Below the pieces are notes generated by a model. The model made no database searches, was not told where the DNA came from, and saw only the letters and a list, made by a program, of their open reading frames with translations. Of a DNA stretch of 64,000 nt, positions 5,650-16,100 are shown piece by piece. The position numbers and the translations under genes were made by a program. Source of the DNA: Bdellovibrionales bacterium (GTDB lineage: Bacteria; Bdellovibrionota; Bdellovibrionia; Bdellovibrionales; JAKFYE01); the NCBI GenBank assembly GCA_021731045.1, contig JAKFYE010000039.1:1-64000 (forward strand), written 5' to 3'. Numbering within the stretch: the first letter of the stretch is position 1; the number at the start of each line of letters is the position of its first letter.

Positions 5650-7947
5650 TTACTTTGTGTCCACAGATTCAGCCATCCAAATCGGGGAAGAAAGAAGGAC
5701 TCGACTATAGTTCTGATCATTTGTTTTGATCGATGATGCCGCTAAGCTACGATACAAAATCAAATTGCGTAAAATAGCTTTCACATAAAATCGAGTTTCG
5801 GACCACGGCAATTCTTCGATCCATATTTCACGCTCTGGGTCCGAGGTCGGGGCCAGTTCAATCTTGCGTGACTCGAGCCACTTTTGAATTCGTGTTGGCC
5901 CCGCATTATACGCAGCTAATGCCGCCGGAAGATTTCCACCAAAACTTTTTAAAACCTTGGCTAAATAGTACGTGCAAAAAATTAAATTCTTTTCGGGGTT
6001 AAACATATCGTCTGGCAAATTTATATTTTTATATTTTAAATCTTGTGCAACCTCTTGAACCGTTGGCGGAATCATTTGCATCAATCCCAAAGCGCCGCTT
6101 CGACTCTTGGCCGTATAGTTAAACGCACTTTCCTGACGGATCAAACTTCTCACCCAATTAGGGTCGAGGCTGTTTTTCTTTGCCTCGCGAGTGATCCATC
6201 CATCAAATTCCATCGGAAACGAATTTCTAAAAAAGGGGTTTTCTTGCAATCGCGCATCAGCATCCCAACCCTCCGCAAATAATTTGATGGCGCGGGGATA
6301 GCTAAATGCCGAAACCCAATACTGCGCCAAAAAGGCTCTCACGACAGGATCCTTAGGATGCGGAAACTCTTCCAATTCTTTTTGCGCCTCTACCCACCAG
6401 CCACCGCCAAGCAAAATTTGAATTCGCTCCCAAGATTTCCTCTCTTGTTCCGTCACCCAAAAATTTGCACTCAACGGGGTGTTCGGCTTCAAATTAGGTA
6501 GCTCTAAAGCTCCCCCATTTAACTCGGATTGCGCTCGCAATCCATAATAAGTAAAAGGAAATTCTGTCGCTAATGTTTTCGCTTCGATCTCGGCGCGTGC
6601 CGGGTCTATCTTCTGTAAGGATCTCCAAAGCCAATATCGTGTTTCAAGCTCAAGATCATCCGTTTGCGGAAGAACCAACAGCCGTTCAAAATCCGCGAGA
6701 CTCGCTGTATACTGCTTAGCCCGATATTCAAGTAATCCTAAATAAAACAAAGCCGATCGCGCCTCGCTCGTACCTGCATGCTTTAAAATTAATTCGTTAA
6801 ACCATTTTCGCGCATCGCGGTCTTCACCCAAAAAAGTGGCCGCACGCGCCGTCATTAAAATTAAAGCCGACGTGGGAGAGCTCACACCGATTTTTTTAAT
6901 CGCCTGCTCACTGAGCGCGAATGCATCTGCATATTGTGAAAGTTTAAAAAATTGATTTGCCCAATCTGAAAGTCGCCGTCCATCGGCTCGCGACATCTGT
7001 TTAACAATCCGAGATTTTAGTAAAATATAATTTGGATCAGCCTTGCTACTCACATTTGAATACGATTCAAAAATACGCTCGCTCGCCCATTGTGCGCGGG
7101 TGCCCCAAGGAAACTCCTCAATTAAATTCATTCCATCTTCAACTGCCGAAACGATATCTCCAGAGCGTAGAGCAATTTTCATTCTCTCATAAAGTTCGAG
7201 TTCACGCTCGCTAGCTTCTAATTTTTCATCTTTAGCCGCTTTGGACTCTGGTACCTTTGGGGAACTTGCCAGCTCTCCCGTTTTAAGCACCGACTCTATC
7301 GAATTCAACTTAGCTTTTAATTTTTCGTCGTCTCGAAACTCCAAGCTTCTTTCAATAAATCGCTTAGCTGCCGAAAGTTTTTGGCGCAAAAAAGCAAGCT
7401 CACCTGCTTGTCTAAAAGCATCCGCCTTTTGATTCGTTGTCATCCATTCTTGATAATTTAATAGGTCTTCAGCAAACTTCCATGCTTCCTGTGGCACCAG
7501 GTGACTGTGCCAGCTTAGGTACATAAACTTTGCATCAATCAAAGCCTTACGTAAAAAATCAGAGTACGGACCAAACAAAAGCCAATCTTTTTCTTTTTCT
7601 ATTTTTTTTATTGCGGTTAACAATCGACTGGCGTCTTCGTGTTTACCCTTTAATTTCGTTAGACAATCTAATTCGTTGATGCTGAGCCATGGGCCAATTT
7701 GCGCAATTTTTTTTTCCGCTTGCGCCGCCAAATCCGCACATTTCAGAAACTCTCCGCTCGATTGGGCGATGCGAATTTTCTCTAAAAGGCTGATCTCTTT
7801 TTTAGGTGTTCGCCCCTTATCATTAAATATTGCACGAGAGATCGGCGGCTTTTTTTCTTTATTAAATTTTATTTCACTGAGATCGGCATAAGTGAGGAGA
7901 GGACATATCAAAACCAATAGACAACTTAGCCGTGTTGCAGCAGACAT
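5650..7947 (-). CDS. slt: Slt70-like soluble lytic murein transglycosylase
   Basis: 765 residues from ATG 7947, chosen because it begins the signal peptide (MSAATRLSCLLVLICPLLTYA) and has AAGAAAGG about 8 bases upstream; a longer frame begins at 8013. A long alpha-superhelical region with TPR-like helices (about 60-570) precedes the SLT domain, with catalytic Glu606 in RQESAFN, then SGALGLMQM and AAYNAGPTRI. This is the domain order and roughly the length of Slt70-type enzymes (about 620-750). It acts in the periplasm on peptidoglycan, probably together with the adjacent MltD-like enzyme. Confidence 0.94.
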   Translation of the reverse strand: MSAATRLSCLLVLICPLLTYADLSEIKFNKEKKPPISRAIFNDKGRTPKKEISLLEKIRIAQSSGEFLKCADLAAQAEKKIAQIGPWLSINELDCLTKLKGKHEDASRLLTAIKKIEKEKDWLLFGPYSDFLRKALIDAKFMYLSWHSHLVPQEAWKFAEDLLNYQEWMTTNQKADAFRQAGELAFLRQKLSAAKRFIERSLEFRDDEKLKAKLNSIESVLKTGELASSPKVPESKAAKDEKLEASERELELYERMKIALRSGDIVSAVEDGMNLIEEFPWGTRAQWASERIFESYSNVSSKADPNYILLKSRIVKQMSRADGRRLSDWANQFFKLSQYADAFALSEQAIKKIGVSSPTSALILMTARAATFLGEDRDARKWFNELILKHAGTSEARSALFYLGLLEYRAKQYTASLADFERLLVLPQTDDLELETRYWLWRSLQKIDPARAEIEAKTLATEFPFTYYGLRAQSELNGGALELPNLKPNTPLSANFWVTEQERKSWERIQILLGGGWWVEAQKELEEFPHPKDPVVRAFLAQYWVSAFSYPRAIKLFAEGWDADARLQENPFFRNSFPMEFDGWITREAKKNSLDPNWVRSLIRQESAFNYTAKSRSGALGLMQMIPPTVQEVAQDLKYKNINLPDDMFNPEKNLIFCTYYLAKVLKSFGGNLPAALAAYNAGPTRIQKWLESRKIELAPTSDPEREIWIEELPWSETRFYVKAILRNLILYRSLAASSIKTNDQNYSRVLLSSPIWMAESVDTK

Positions 7948-8163
7948 GCGCGCGTACCTTTCTTGCGGATTTACTTTTCTTTGATTATCCGCACCACGCA
8001 TAACATTATTCAACTTATTTTGATTTTCTTCATAATTAACTTCGAGAAGAACGCCTGAAAAACATTTTAAAGCGTGTACGAAAAAAAAGGTCTAGGCTAT
8101 CTATGGTAAATCAAACTTTGAAAGCAAGCTCCGCCATCAGAGCGAACAAGTTTAAAACAAAAA

Positions 8164-8190
8164 AAAAGGGCTTCTTGAAGAAGCCCTTTT
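8164..8190 (-). terminator. Terminator after the second lipoprotein paralog
   Basis: AAAAGGGCTTC / GAAGCCCTTTT stem with a four-base loop, 26 bases beyond the stop at 8216. Flanking A and T runs make it potentially bidirectional. Confidence 0.8.
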
Positions 8191-8215
8191 AGTTCTCATT
8201 GTACTGAGAGAGATT

Positions 8216-8953
8216 TTATTTCCCCAAAAACATTTCTTTTATCAGCGTATTCACGCCCTCAGGTCCCATCCCAGTCGTATCGGCGGCAGTCGAAATTCTC
8301 TTAGAAAGAGAGTCAAAGTTGCCTTCTTTTACGTCATTTTGAAATTCTGTGATTGTTGATCCTACTAACTCCTTAGAGAACGCGTCATAGTCTTTAGAAT
8401 TATATGTTCCCTTCGGAGATTTTTCGATTTTATAAGCAAAGCGAGCGGCATCCAAACTCTTTTCTGCCGACAATCCATAATCTGCTTGTAGCTTATCGGC
8501 CATTTTTCCAATTGCAAGCTGCTCTTTGATGGCTTTCATCTTAGAAAGATTTTTGCTTGAAGCAACCGTCTTCTCAAATCGTGTATTCGTAAAAAAATCG
8601 AAGTACGTTCCGCCGTCTTCTGCCATCAGTTGAAAGTGAAACAAGTACTTATACTCGCTCCAATATGTCACAAAATCGTCTCCGCTATTAAAGCTTCCAA
8701 TATAATAGGCGTTGTACGAATCTAAAGAGCGATCATAAGCGACGATGTAATCGCTTTGTAGAGATTGAGTTTTGACCAACTCAAGATCAAAGCCTACGAA
8801 CTCGGCCCTATAGCGTGCAAGGAACTCTTGTGCCACTTCTTCGTGAGTCATAGGACTGCGCCCACTCGGAGATGGCGTGTCGCCCCCACCGCATGCCGTA
8901 GTGATTAAGGCTACAAGTGCAAGTGCTGTTAATGCCTTTATGGAAACCTTCAT
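8216..8953 (-). CDS. Lipoprotein, paralog A of a tandem pair
   Basis: 245 residues from ATG 8953, chosen for GGGAGGA upstream and because it matches the length of the neighbouring paralog; an upstream in-frame extension to 9067 lacks a signal sequence. Signal peptide with lipobox (ITTAC, then GGGDTPSPS). Tyr/Phe-rich middle (YDRSLDSYNAYYIGS). The C-terminal half is about 85 percent identical by eye to the gene at 9148-9885 (KMADKL.ADYGLSAEKSL, ISTAADTTGMGPEGVN). No family recognised. Each copy has its own terminator, so they are separate transcription units. Confidence 0.85.
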   Translation of the reverse strand: MKVSIKALTALALVALITTACGGGDTPSPSGRSPMTHEEVAQEFLARYRAEFVGFDLELVKTQSLQSDYIVAYDRSLDSYNAYYIGSFNSGDDFVTYWSEYKYLFHFQLMAEDGGTYFDFFTNTRFEKTVASSKNLSKMKAIKEQLAIGKMADKLQADYGLSAEKSLDAARFAYKIEKSPKGTYNSKDYDAFSKELVGSTITEFQNDVKEGNFDSLSKRISTAADTTGMGPEGVNTLIKEMFLGK

Positions 8954-9089
8954 TGAGTCCTCCCAGATATTGGAACTGAGTGCGTCAGTATCTTTACTAA
9001 TTTTCGTATTGATTGGGTTATGCCCCAACTGAACATGAGAAGGTAGACATTTTATTTTATTTTGCAAACTCTATAAAATCTTAACAAAA

Positions 9090-9119
9090 AAAGAGGCTTC
9101 CTTATTAGGAAGCCTCTTT
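9090..9119 (-). terminator. Terminator after lipoprotein paralog B
   Basis: AAAGAGGCTTCCT / AGGAAGCCTCTTT stem (9090-9102, 9107-9119), 28 bases past the stop at 9148, with a T-run on the minus strand. Confidence 0.8.
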
Positions 9120-9147
9120 GACTTTGAGCTAAATTAAAACGTAGAGA

Positions 9148-9885
9148 TTATTTACCTACAAACATCTCGTTGATCAACTTATTCACACCCTCAGGGCCCA
9201 TACCGGTCGTATCTGCTGCCGTTGAAATTCTCTTAGAAAGAGATGTTAAATCACCAGATTTTACGTCTTTTTGGAATTCAGAAATTGTCGAACCTACCAA
9301 TTCTTTTGCAAACGCATCGTAATCTTTAGAATTGTATGTTCCCGCTGGAGATTTTTCGATTTTGTATGCAAAACGAGCCGCGTTTAAGCTTTTTTCTGCC
9401 GATAGGCCGTAATCTGCACGTAATTTATCAGCCATTTTGCCAATCGTGAGCTGTTCTTTAATCGCTTTCATTTTAGAAAGGTTTTTGCCAGAAGTCGCTG
9501 ATTTTTCAAATCGTGTTCCGGTGTAATAATCGTAATAGGTTCCGCCACCTTCAGGAATCAAATCGTAATAAAACCAGCTTTCGTAGGAATTAAGATAATT
9601 TCCTAAATTTTCGCCCACATTGTAATTACCAATGTAGTACGCATCGTAAGAGCCGTAATCCCAGTCATAAACAACAATGTAGTCATATTGCAAAGTGGTG
9701 CTTTTTACGAGTTCGATATCAAAATTACCGATATCGGTATTCACACGTCTTACGAATTCACGAGCCAGTTCGTCGTGCGTAAAATAGGTCCCACCTGTCG
9801 ATACACTTCCACCACCACCGCCGCATGCCGCTACAACTAGTGTTGTGAGTGCAAGGGATGCAATGGATTTTATAGAAAACTTCAT
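9148..9885 (-). CDS. Lipoprotein, paralog B of a tandem pair
   Basis: 245 residues, start ATG 9885 with GGAGAGGCTT upstream. Lipobox VVAAC followed by a Gly/Ser linker. The middle is unusually Tyr-rich (YDWDYGSYDAYYIGNY, GGTYYDYYTGT). The C-terminal helical half is conserved with paralog A at 8216-8953, while the N-terminal half has diverged more. Same length as paralog A, so a recent gene duplication is likely. Probably an outer-membrane lipoprotein; function unknown. Confidence 0.85.
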   Translation of the reverse strand: MKFSIKSIASLALTTLVVAACGGGGGSVSTGGTYFTHDELAREFVRRVNTDIGNFDIELVKSTTLQYDYIVVYDWDYGSYDAYYIGNYNVGENLGNYLNSYESWFYYDLIPEGGGTYYDYYTGTRFEKSATSGKNLSKMKAIKEQLTIGKMADKLRADYGLSAEKSLNAARFAYKIEKSPAGTYNSKDYDAFAKELVGSTISEFQKDVKSGDLTSLSKRISTAADTTGMGPEGVNKLINEMFVGK

Positions 9886-10025
9886 AAGCCTCTCCTTATT
9901 TTTACGAAACCGCTTTGGCTTCGAATTTGTTTATATACTCAGTGACATTTTGGATGTCTGTACGAAGTTATGCATTCGTTGTACCAGAGGATGTACCTTT
10001 TTAATTTTGACCTGTAATCTCTATA

Positions 10026-10054
10026 ATTCTTTTAACGGTTCCAACTGGTGTCAA
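10026..10054 (-). promoter_or_regulatory. Putative sigma-70 promoter of lipoprotein paralog B
   Basis: On the minus strand TTGACA (10054-10049), a 17-base spacer, then AAGAAT (10031-10026). This leaves a 5' leader of about 130 bases before the ATG at 9885. Confidence 0.45.
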
Positions 10055-10167
10055 AACTGAAACATAGATTTCTAAAGTTAAACTCCAAGAGTCACTTTAA
10101 CACCGAGAGACATAAGAAAATCCGCCCACGGTGAAAGGGCATTTCGCCCTCCTTTTATCGTAAAGTT

Positions 10168-13098
10168 CTACTTAAGTTCGATAAATTTCAGGCTGGAGTG
10201 ATCTGATTCACGACACAAAAGTGTTAGCGCATAACCTGAAATAAACTTAGCCGGGTTCATGGCCTTACATCCTTCGGGTACTTCAAAGCTTAATCGCAGT
10301 GGCACAATCAATTCATTGCGCTCGTTTAATGTCCACGCCGCAATTGTTGGAGAAAACAGTAACGTGTTGTCGACGTAGAGAGCCGGAGTTTTATTGATGT
10401 CCTTTCCGACAAACATTGGAAAGAATCTTTGGGTAAAAAACTGACCCGGCAAGAAGCTCGAACGATAAATAGGACTATCCACGTTAAAGCTTTTGCCGTT
10501 ACGAGTTCCTACCGCATTTAATCGTGTGTCGGCTTCGTAAAACGAAATACTTTCGTTATTAACTTCGAAGGTTTTTACTAAGCCTAAAATTCGTTCATAA
10601 GGATCTAAAAGATTAAACGGCAGCACGTTGGCGATGTTTGCAAAACCTGTGTGTCTGTTTAATACGATCGCACGCGATTTTGTTTGCGTAAAAACACCGA
10701 CGATATTGGATCCTACAGACTCTCCTGATGCATCGCTAGTTAACGTCTCGTCGATAACTTGTTTTAATAAATCCAAGCCTTGGTAATCTGCCTTTACGAT
10801 TTCAACTTCTTGATTTTGTAAACTCGTACTCGAAATATTTAAAATAAAATATTGCCTGACAATTCCAGACCCGCTCGAAGATAAAATACGAACTTGACCC
10901 TTATTGTAGTCGGCTTCGGACTGCGAAAGAGAATTTTGAATTAAAAGATCGACCGCCGCGCTTAAACCTAATGTTTTTCGTAATTCTTTAAGAGATCGAT
11001 AATTAAAAAAGCTGCGTGTTTGAAATATGATTTTTTCGGCATCTAGTGTCGGCTCTAAATAATACAATCTCCAAGCACTTGTGTTTTGCTCGAATGCAAA
11101 AACATCAGGATTTTGGTCCGCGGAAGGAATTGTGCCTTCGGTAAAAAATACGGGCACGGCAATTAGACCTAATGAAGGCGATTGATATTGACCAAATCGC
11201 AAACCTTTAAGCGACGGAATCACATTTTCGTATTTAAGGACAATATGGGACTGATCTCCGAACAGACCTTTAAGGTCGTGTCCAATGTACGAATATTGTA
11301 AGTCTTTAGCATTTCCCTCGGCATCACGTATGAGCCCACCAACCAGGTAATCCATTTGGCCATCGTAGTTAGCATCTATGCGAAGAACCGAAATATCCGC
11401 TAATAACTCTGAAACATTTGGAAGCACAAATGAGCCGGCTTCCGACAGCTGCATACTGTTTAAACGATAAATGCGAACCTTCAAACCTTCATCTATTTTT
11501 TCGGCGCTCCAATATTCAGGATCAACATTACGAATTCCGTAAGTGCGGACCGACGACAAGTTCAGAGTTTCGATATTTTCTTGCGTGTTGATGGTAACTG
11601 TACGCACGGCCGAATCATTATTTAAATTTCGAGTGAGTTGAACTTGATGCTCAAATACCACTCCCGAAATTTTAACTTCGTAAGGAAGAGTCGCACTACC
11701 ATCGACATTATTGATTGTGCCGGCGAACTGAAGCGTTTGCGAAGAGTTTGCGGCTAAAGTTGCTGTTTGAGTCGCAGCATTAAGACTAACGTGTATATTT
11801 TTAGAATTGACCGACACGTTTACGTTTTTCGCATCACCTAAGTTCTGAATCGTAACCGGTAGACTGAACGTTTTAGTTGCGCGATTAAACGTGATGTGGT
11901 CGAGCGTTTTGAAAACAGGAATTATAATTTGTGAAGTAGGAGCCTCCACGGACTTTTTAATATTAATTAAACCTTTTAAAGAAAAGGCCTCTGAAGATGA
12001 ACTTTGAGCTCCGAACAGTAAACGCGCGCGCAATTCGCTAGTTGAAATTTGCGGAAAAATACCTTTTAAAATGGCCGCAGCTCCTGATACATACGGCGTT
12101 CCCTGACTCGTACCCGATTTAATTTCATAGCCCTTAGGTCCAAATTGCTGCGACATTTTTAGCATAGGCCAGGTACTTAAAATATCTCCTCCAGGGGCTA
12201 AGACATCGACGTGCCCACCGTAGTTTGAAAAGCGAGAGACTTGACCGTCCAGATCCACCGAGCCTACGCAAATCACTCCCGGATGCGCACACGGATAGAT
12301 TTGCGCTTCGTGACGATCGTTGCCGGCTCCCGCTACAATAATAATGCCGGCGTTCAGTGCCGCATCGATCGATTTTTTTACTTTGTCGGTGTTATTTACT
12401 ATAGGCCAACCGAGACTTAAATTAATGACATCGGCTTTACGTAAAACAGCGTAATCAATTGCCTGTGAAACACGATCACTAATGGAGGTTCGCTTTGTAA
12501 CCGAACCACTCTCTTCTTTTTCATCATAAACTTTAAGCGATAAAATTTTAATTCTGTTTGAGAGACCCGAAATGCCGATTCCATTATTAACGGTTGCCGC
12601 GATAATTCCGGCGATGTGCGTACCGTGGCCAATGTCGTCATCTGTTAAACGTGCGCGTTTTTTATCAAGCGCAACAAAACTCCAACCTTGACAATCTCCT
12701 TCAAAACCATTGCCATCGGGATCACCCGTTGGGCCGGTTTGAATTTTTCCATCTACACACTCTTTTTCGTTGAGCGCAAAGTGACCTTTTAGGTCTTCAT
12801 GCTCAGGATCCACACCGCTATCCACAACCGCAACAACAACGTCTCTTGTAAATTGTGAATCTAAATTAGGATCCCAACCAATATCGGCAAGAAAATTAGA
12901 TTTCACTTCGACCGAATGTACGTCGTCGATATCATGAGTTACAGATTGGCCTTGATTCTTTAAGGCCCACTGATACCCAATATACGTGTCATTTGTTAGC
13001 GTGGTGTTTGTCACCGGTGTAATGTTCGCGACGGCGACTGTGGATATAAAAAAAGTTAAGAGAGCAAAATTTGAAGTTGAGGTATTTTTAAAAAACAT
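10168..13098 (-). CDS. Secreted subtilisin-family (S8) serine protease with long C-terminal region
   Basis: 976 residues with a signal peptide (about 1-24, FISTVAVA). The peptidase domain spans about 35-365 with the Asp-His-Ser triad: VVDSGVD (Asp93), GHGTHIAG (His158), SGTSQGTP (Ser331), and the oxyanion Asn in AGAGN (Asn260). All catalytic residues are intact. After residue 400 come a CARDB/Ig-like stretch (VTIQNLGDAKNVNVSV) and about 450 residues with no recognised fold. It is 8 bases downstream of the 1037-residue secreted protein, so the two are co-transcribed. Likely an extracellular or periplasmic protease; substrate unknown. Confidence 0.93.
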   Translation of the reverse strand: MFFKNTSTSNFALLTFFISTVAVANITPVTNTTLTNDTYIGYQWALKNQGQSVTHDIDDVHSVEVKSNFLADIGWDPNLDSQFTRDVVVAVVDSGVDPEHEDLKGHFALNEKECVDGKIQTGPTGDPDGNGFEGDCQGWSFVALDKKRARLTDDDIGHGTHIAGIIAATVNNGIGISGLSNRIKILSLKVYDEKEESGSVTKRTSISDRVSQAIDYAVLRKADVINLSLGWPIVNNTDKVKKSIDAALNAGIIIVAGAGNDRHEAQIYPCAHPGVICVGSVDLDGQVSRFSNYGGHVDVLAPGGDILSTWPMLKMSQQFGPKGYEIKSGTSQGTPYVSGAAAILKGIFPQISTSELRARLLFGAQSSSSEAFSLKGLINIKKSVEAPTSQIIIPVFKTLDHITFNRATKTFSLPVTIQNLGDAKNVNVSVNSKNIHVSLNAATQTATLAANSSQTLQFAGTINNVDGSATLPYEVKISGVVFEHQVQLTRNLNNDSAVRTVTINTQENIETLNLSSVRTYGIRNVDPEYWSAEKIDEGLKVRIYRLNSMQLSEAGSFVLPNVSELLADISVLRIDANYDGQMDYLVGGLIRDAEGNAKDLQYSYIGHDLKGLFGDQSHIVLKYENVIPSLKGLRFGQYQSPSLGLIAVPVFFTEGTIPSADQNPDVFAFEQNTSAWRLYYLEPTLDAEKIIFQTRSFFNYRSLKELRKTLGLSAAVDLLIQNSLSQSEADYNKGQVRILSSSGSGIVRQYFILNISSTSLQNQEVEIVKADYQGLDLLKQVIDETLTSDASGESVGSNIVGVFTQTKSRAIVLNRHTGFANIANVLPFNLLDPYERILGLVKTFEVNNESISFYEADTRLNAVGTRNGKSFNVDSPIYRSSFLPGQFFTQRFFPMFVGKDINKTPALYVDNTLLFSPTIAAWTLNERNELIVPLRLSFEVPEGCKAMNPAKFISGYALTLLCRESDHSSLKFIELK

Positions 13099-13106
13099 TT
13101 TGGCTC

Positions 13107-16100
13107 CTATAACCTGTTAAGTAACCAGTAAATAAACATTTCGCCCTCACCTACACCCACTTGATTTTGAATCGAGCGGAGCGGGCCACTGGGTTGCGTC
13201 GATCCAATTTGACCGAGCGTGTGCGAAAAAATATCGTTATCGCCGTTTTCATCGCCTACGCGAAAACCACGAATCACACCTTTAGCAAAAAGATTTTGTT
13301 CTCCTCCGACTGCGGTTTTAAACCCAACGTATGTGAGGGTACTTTCAGCGTGATTGACGAGCTTGGCGACTTTTTCGGCCACTTCTGAAGTATCGCCCTT
13401 AGCATGTGCAGATTTAATTTTTTTAATGTATCCGCTAAATTGTCTCATCCATGTTTCCAAAAACTCTTTAGGATGATTTGGATAAGCATTATATGACGCA
13501 TACAATGCGCCGATCTGAGCATCTGTTAACGAAATTAAGTTTTGAACGGCGTCTTCGTAAAGATTGACCGTTAATTCAATCGAATAAAATTGAATTTTCT
13601 TAGTTTCGTTTAACGTAAATTTAGGAAACAAATTTTGTCCGTACTTCTGAGACATTTTATCTAAAATATTTTGTGCTGCAGAATTTGAAATATCCCAACC
13701 TTTCCATCTGTAATCGATGCCAAGGTACGCATTTGATAAGTCAATTTGGCTGGTGCCATTATTCACACCGATCTCGCCCTCAAAGTTAACCTGATGGGTA
13801 TACGATTTACCTTTAAAGGTATCGCCGGGATTTCCGTTATTGGTTGTATTGAGATTTACGTTCTTGCCAGTGTATTCGCTTACCAAACTCTCAACAACGT
13901 CGATCGTAACGCTCTCGTAGTCATTCCCAGTTCTTTTGCCAATTGTTTTACGAATAAAGTCTTTGGCTTGTCCTTCAGGATGCGTAATTTTAATTTTATC
14001 AAAAGAGTTCGCGCTCAAGTAGCGGAGCCACAGAAAATTAAAATGGAAGTCTTTCTCGGCAAAATCGTGATCAAAAAGCCACGGTTTTTGAATTTTCTTA
14101 ACCGCGTCGGTACGACTTTGACGAAGAACTCGGCGTACAGCGGCCAAGTTTTCAAATAATTTTGGATTCGCCTCGAGATCACCACTAACATCTAATTGAT
14201 AAAATTCAGTACGGGCCGAACCTTTTATCCATGACCAACCCAAATCTAAGACTTGAATTTTAGCATTGAGCCCTAATGAAATATCTAAAACATTATAAAC
14301 AGCAGGATCACGATAAATTTGAATCGTGTTTTCATCTTTGCGATAAATATGCAAACGTGTGAGTGCCGTGAGCTTATCTCGTAATGTTACGTACGCTTGA
14401 AGATCTTTAGTAATTCCGTATCCGACAGCAAAACTGAGATCTGGTCCAACGCTGGTTTGTACAATTAGAGATTCGCCCACACCTAAACGTTTTTTGAACT
14501 CTTCAAGCTGCTCTTTTAACTGCTTATCAAATTCTTCTTCGCCTAATTTTTCTCGACTTTTCTCAAGATCAAGAATGCGATCTATTGGATTGGCTTGATT
14601 AGATTTTAGCCAGGGTACGATCATATTGCGAAACGGCTCTTTAAGTGCTGCTTTTATACTGTGAATTGGCTTTAAGTGTGTGTACGTACGAACTAAAAAC
14701 GCCTTAGCTTGGGCATTGAACATGACCTTTGCCGGTAAACCATCAGCTCCTATAAATATGCCGTAGTCTGCCGCCACGCCAACGGTGTCGGCAACTTGAA
14801 CTAAATTTTCGCTGCCAAGATAGTTGCCCGCTACGACTTCACGCGAGATAATGACGTTTCCATTATATGTCGGAGTTGCCCAAAAACCGAAAGGTACAGC
14901 TTTAACTTCGCCCGTGGTAATAAATTGCGCAAATTGATGAGCGGCTACATCTAATTGATGATCGATGAGCTTATATCCTAAATCAGCTTTAGGAACGTAA
15001 CGGTTGTTAAATTCGCTCACGACATTGCTTATGACGTTAGACATGGCTTTTGATTTAAATAATCCAAAAATTTCGTCTCCCGACAAAGGAGAATCAGGAT
15101 CTGTTGCGGCAAAACGAGAGGCGTAACCATCCCACTTTTCTCCGATGAGTTTACCTTGCTGTAAACGCGCGGTTGTCGAAATCTTGGAATCGACGGGAAG
15201 TTCAACTGACTCCGTGATGAGATTTAATTTTTCTCTTAAAAAATTACGACGCGCGACGAGTTTTTCTAAAAGAAGATTCGCCACTTCAAGGGGATATTCG
15301 GCACTTGCCACTACGTCTTGCAAGTCAGCGCGTGTGAGCTTAAGAATACGACGTGTTATCCAACGCGCGTCTTCGTAGCTTGTAGAAAATTCTTCGGCAT
15401 CGGCATAAGGCAAACTAAGTTGACTATTAAAGATACGGCCGGGGTTCCACGGGAACACGTTAAGACTTTCCGTCACATCCGTAAAATTATAAGGTACAAG
15501 TAACGCGTTCATTAAACGACGTCCTTGAATCACACTGGCCGACATATCTCCACGTGCAAGGTTATAGATCGAATCATTTGTTCCTTCAAAAACGATTGCA
15601 TCTTGAACAATGAGATCTCCATCTTCGGTCTCTTTACCTTCAACAATCCAACGATCGTTTTCAAGAAACGTTTTGCGCTCAATTTCTTTAACAAATTCAC
15701 TCTTAGAAAAGGCTCCTTTAAATCGAATTTTAAATTTGGCCAATCGTTGTGTAGGAGGAACTTGATATCCTAGTTTTCTAAGCAGAGTTTTTCGCAGTAA
15801 AACGTTATGTGATTGGACGTCGAAAAGAATTTGGTAAGAACGAGTTTTGCCATCAATATTTTTTTTGGAAACGATAAATCCAAATCGACCATTAGGGACT
15901 TCGGTTTCAGACACATAATCAAACTCATCATATTGAATATTGAGGCCCATTTCGTCTTGTTGAGTAAAAGGACCTTTTGGTAACTCGTTCTTCCAAATAA
16001 CTGAATCGCTGATAGGATTGAGATCTGCGAGGTCTTTTATTTGCCCGCTTTCATAAAGTTTACGGGCTTCGTCTGGCAGAAGAATTTTACCTTTAAACAC

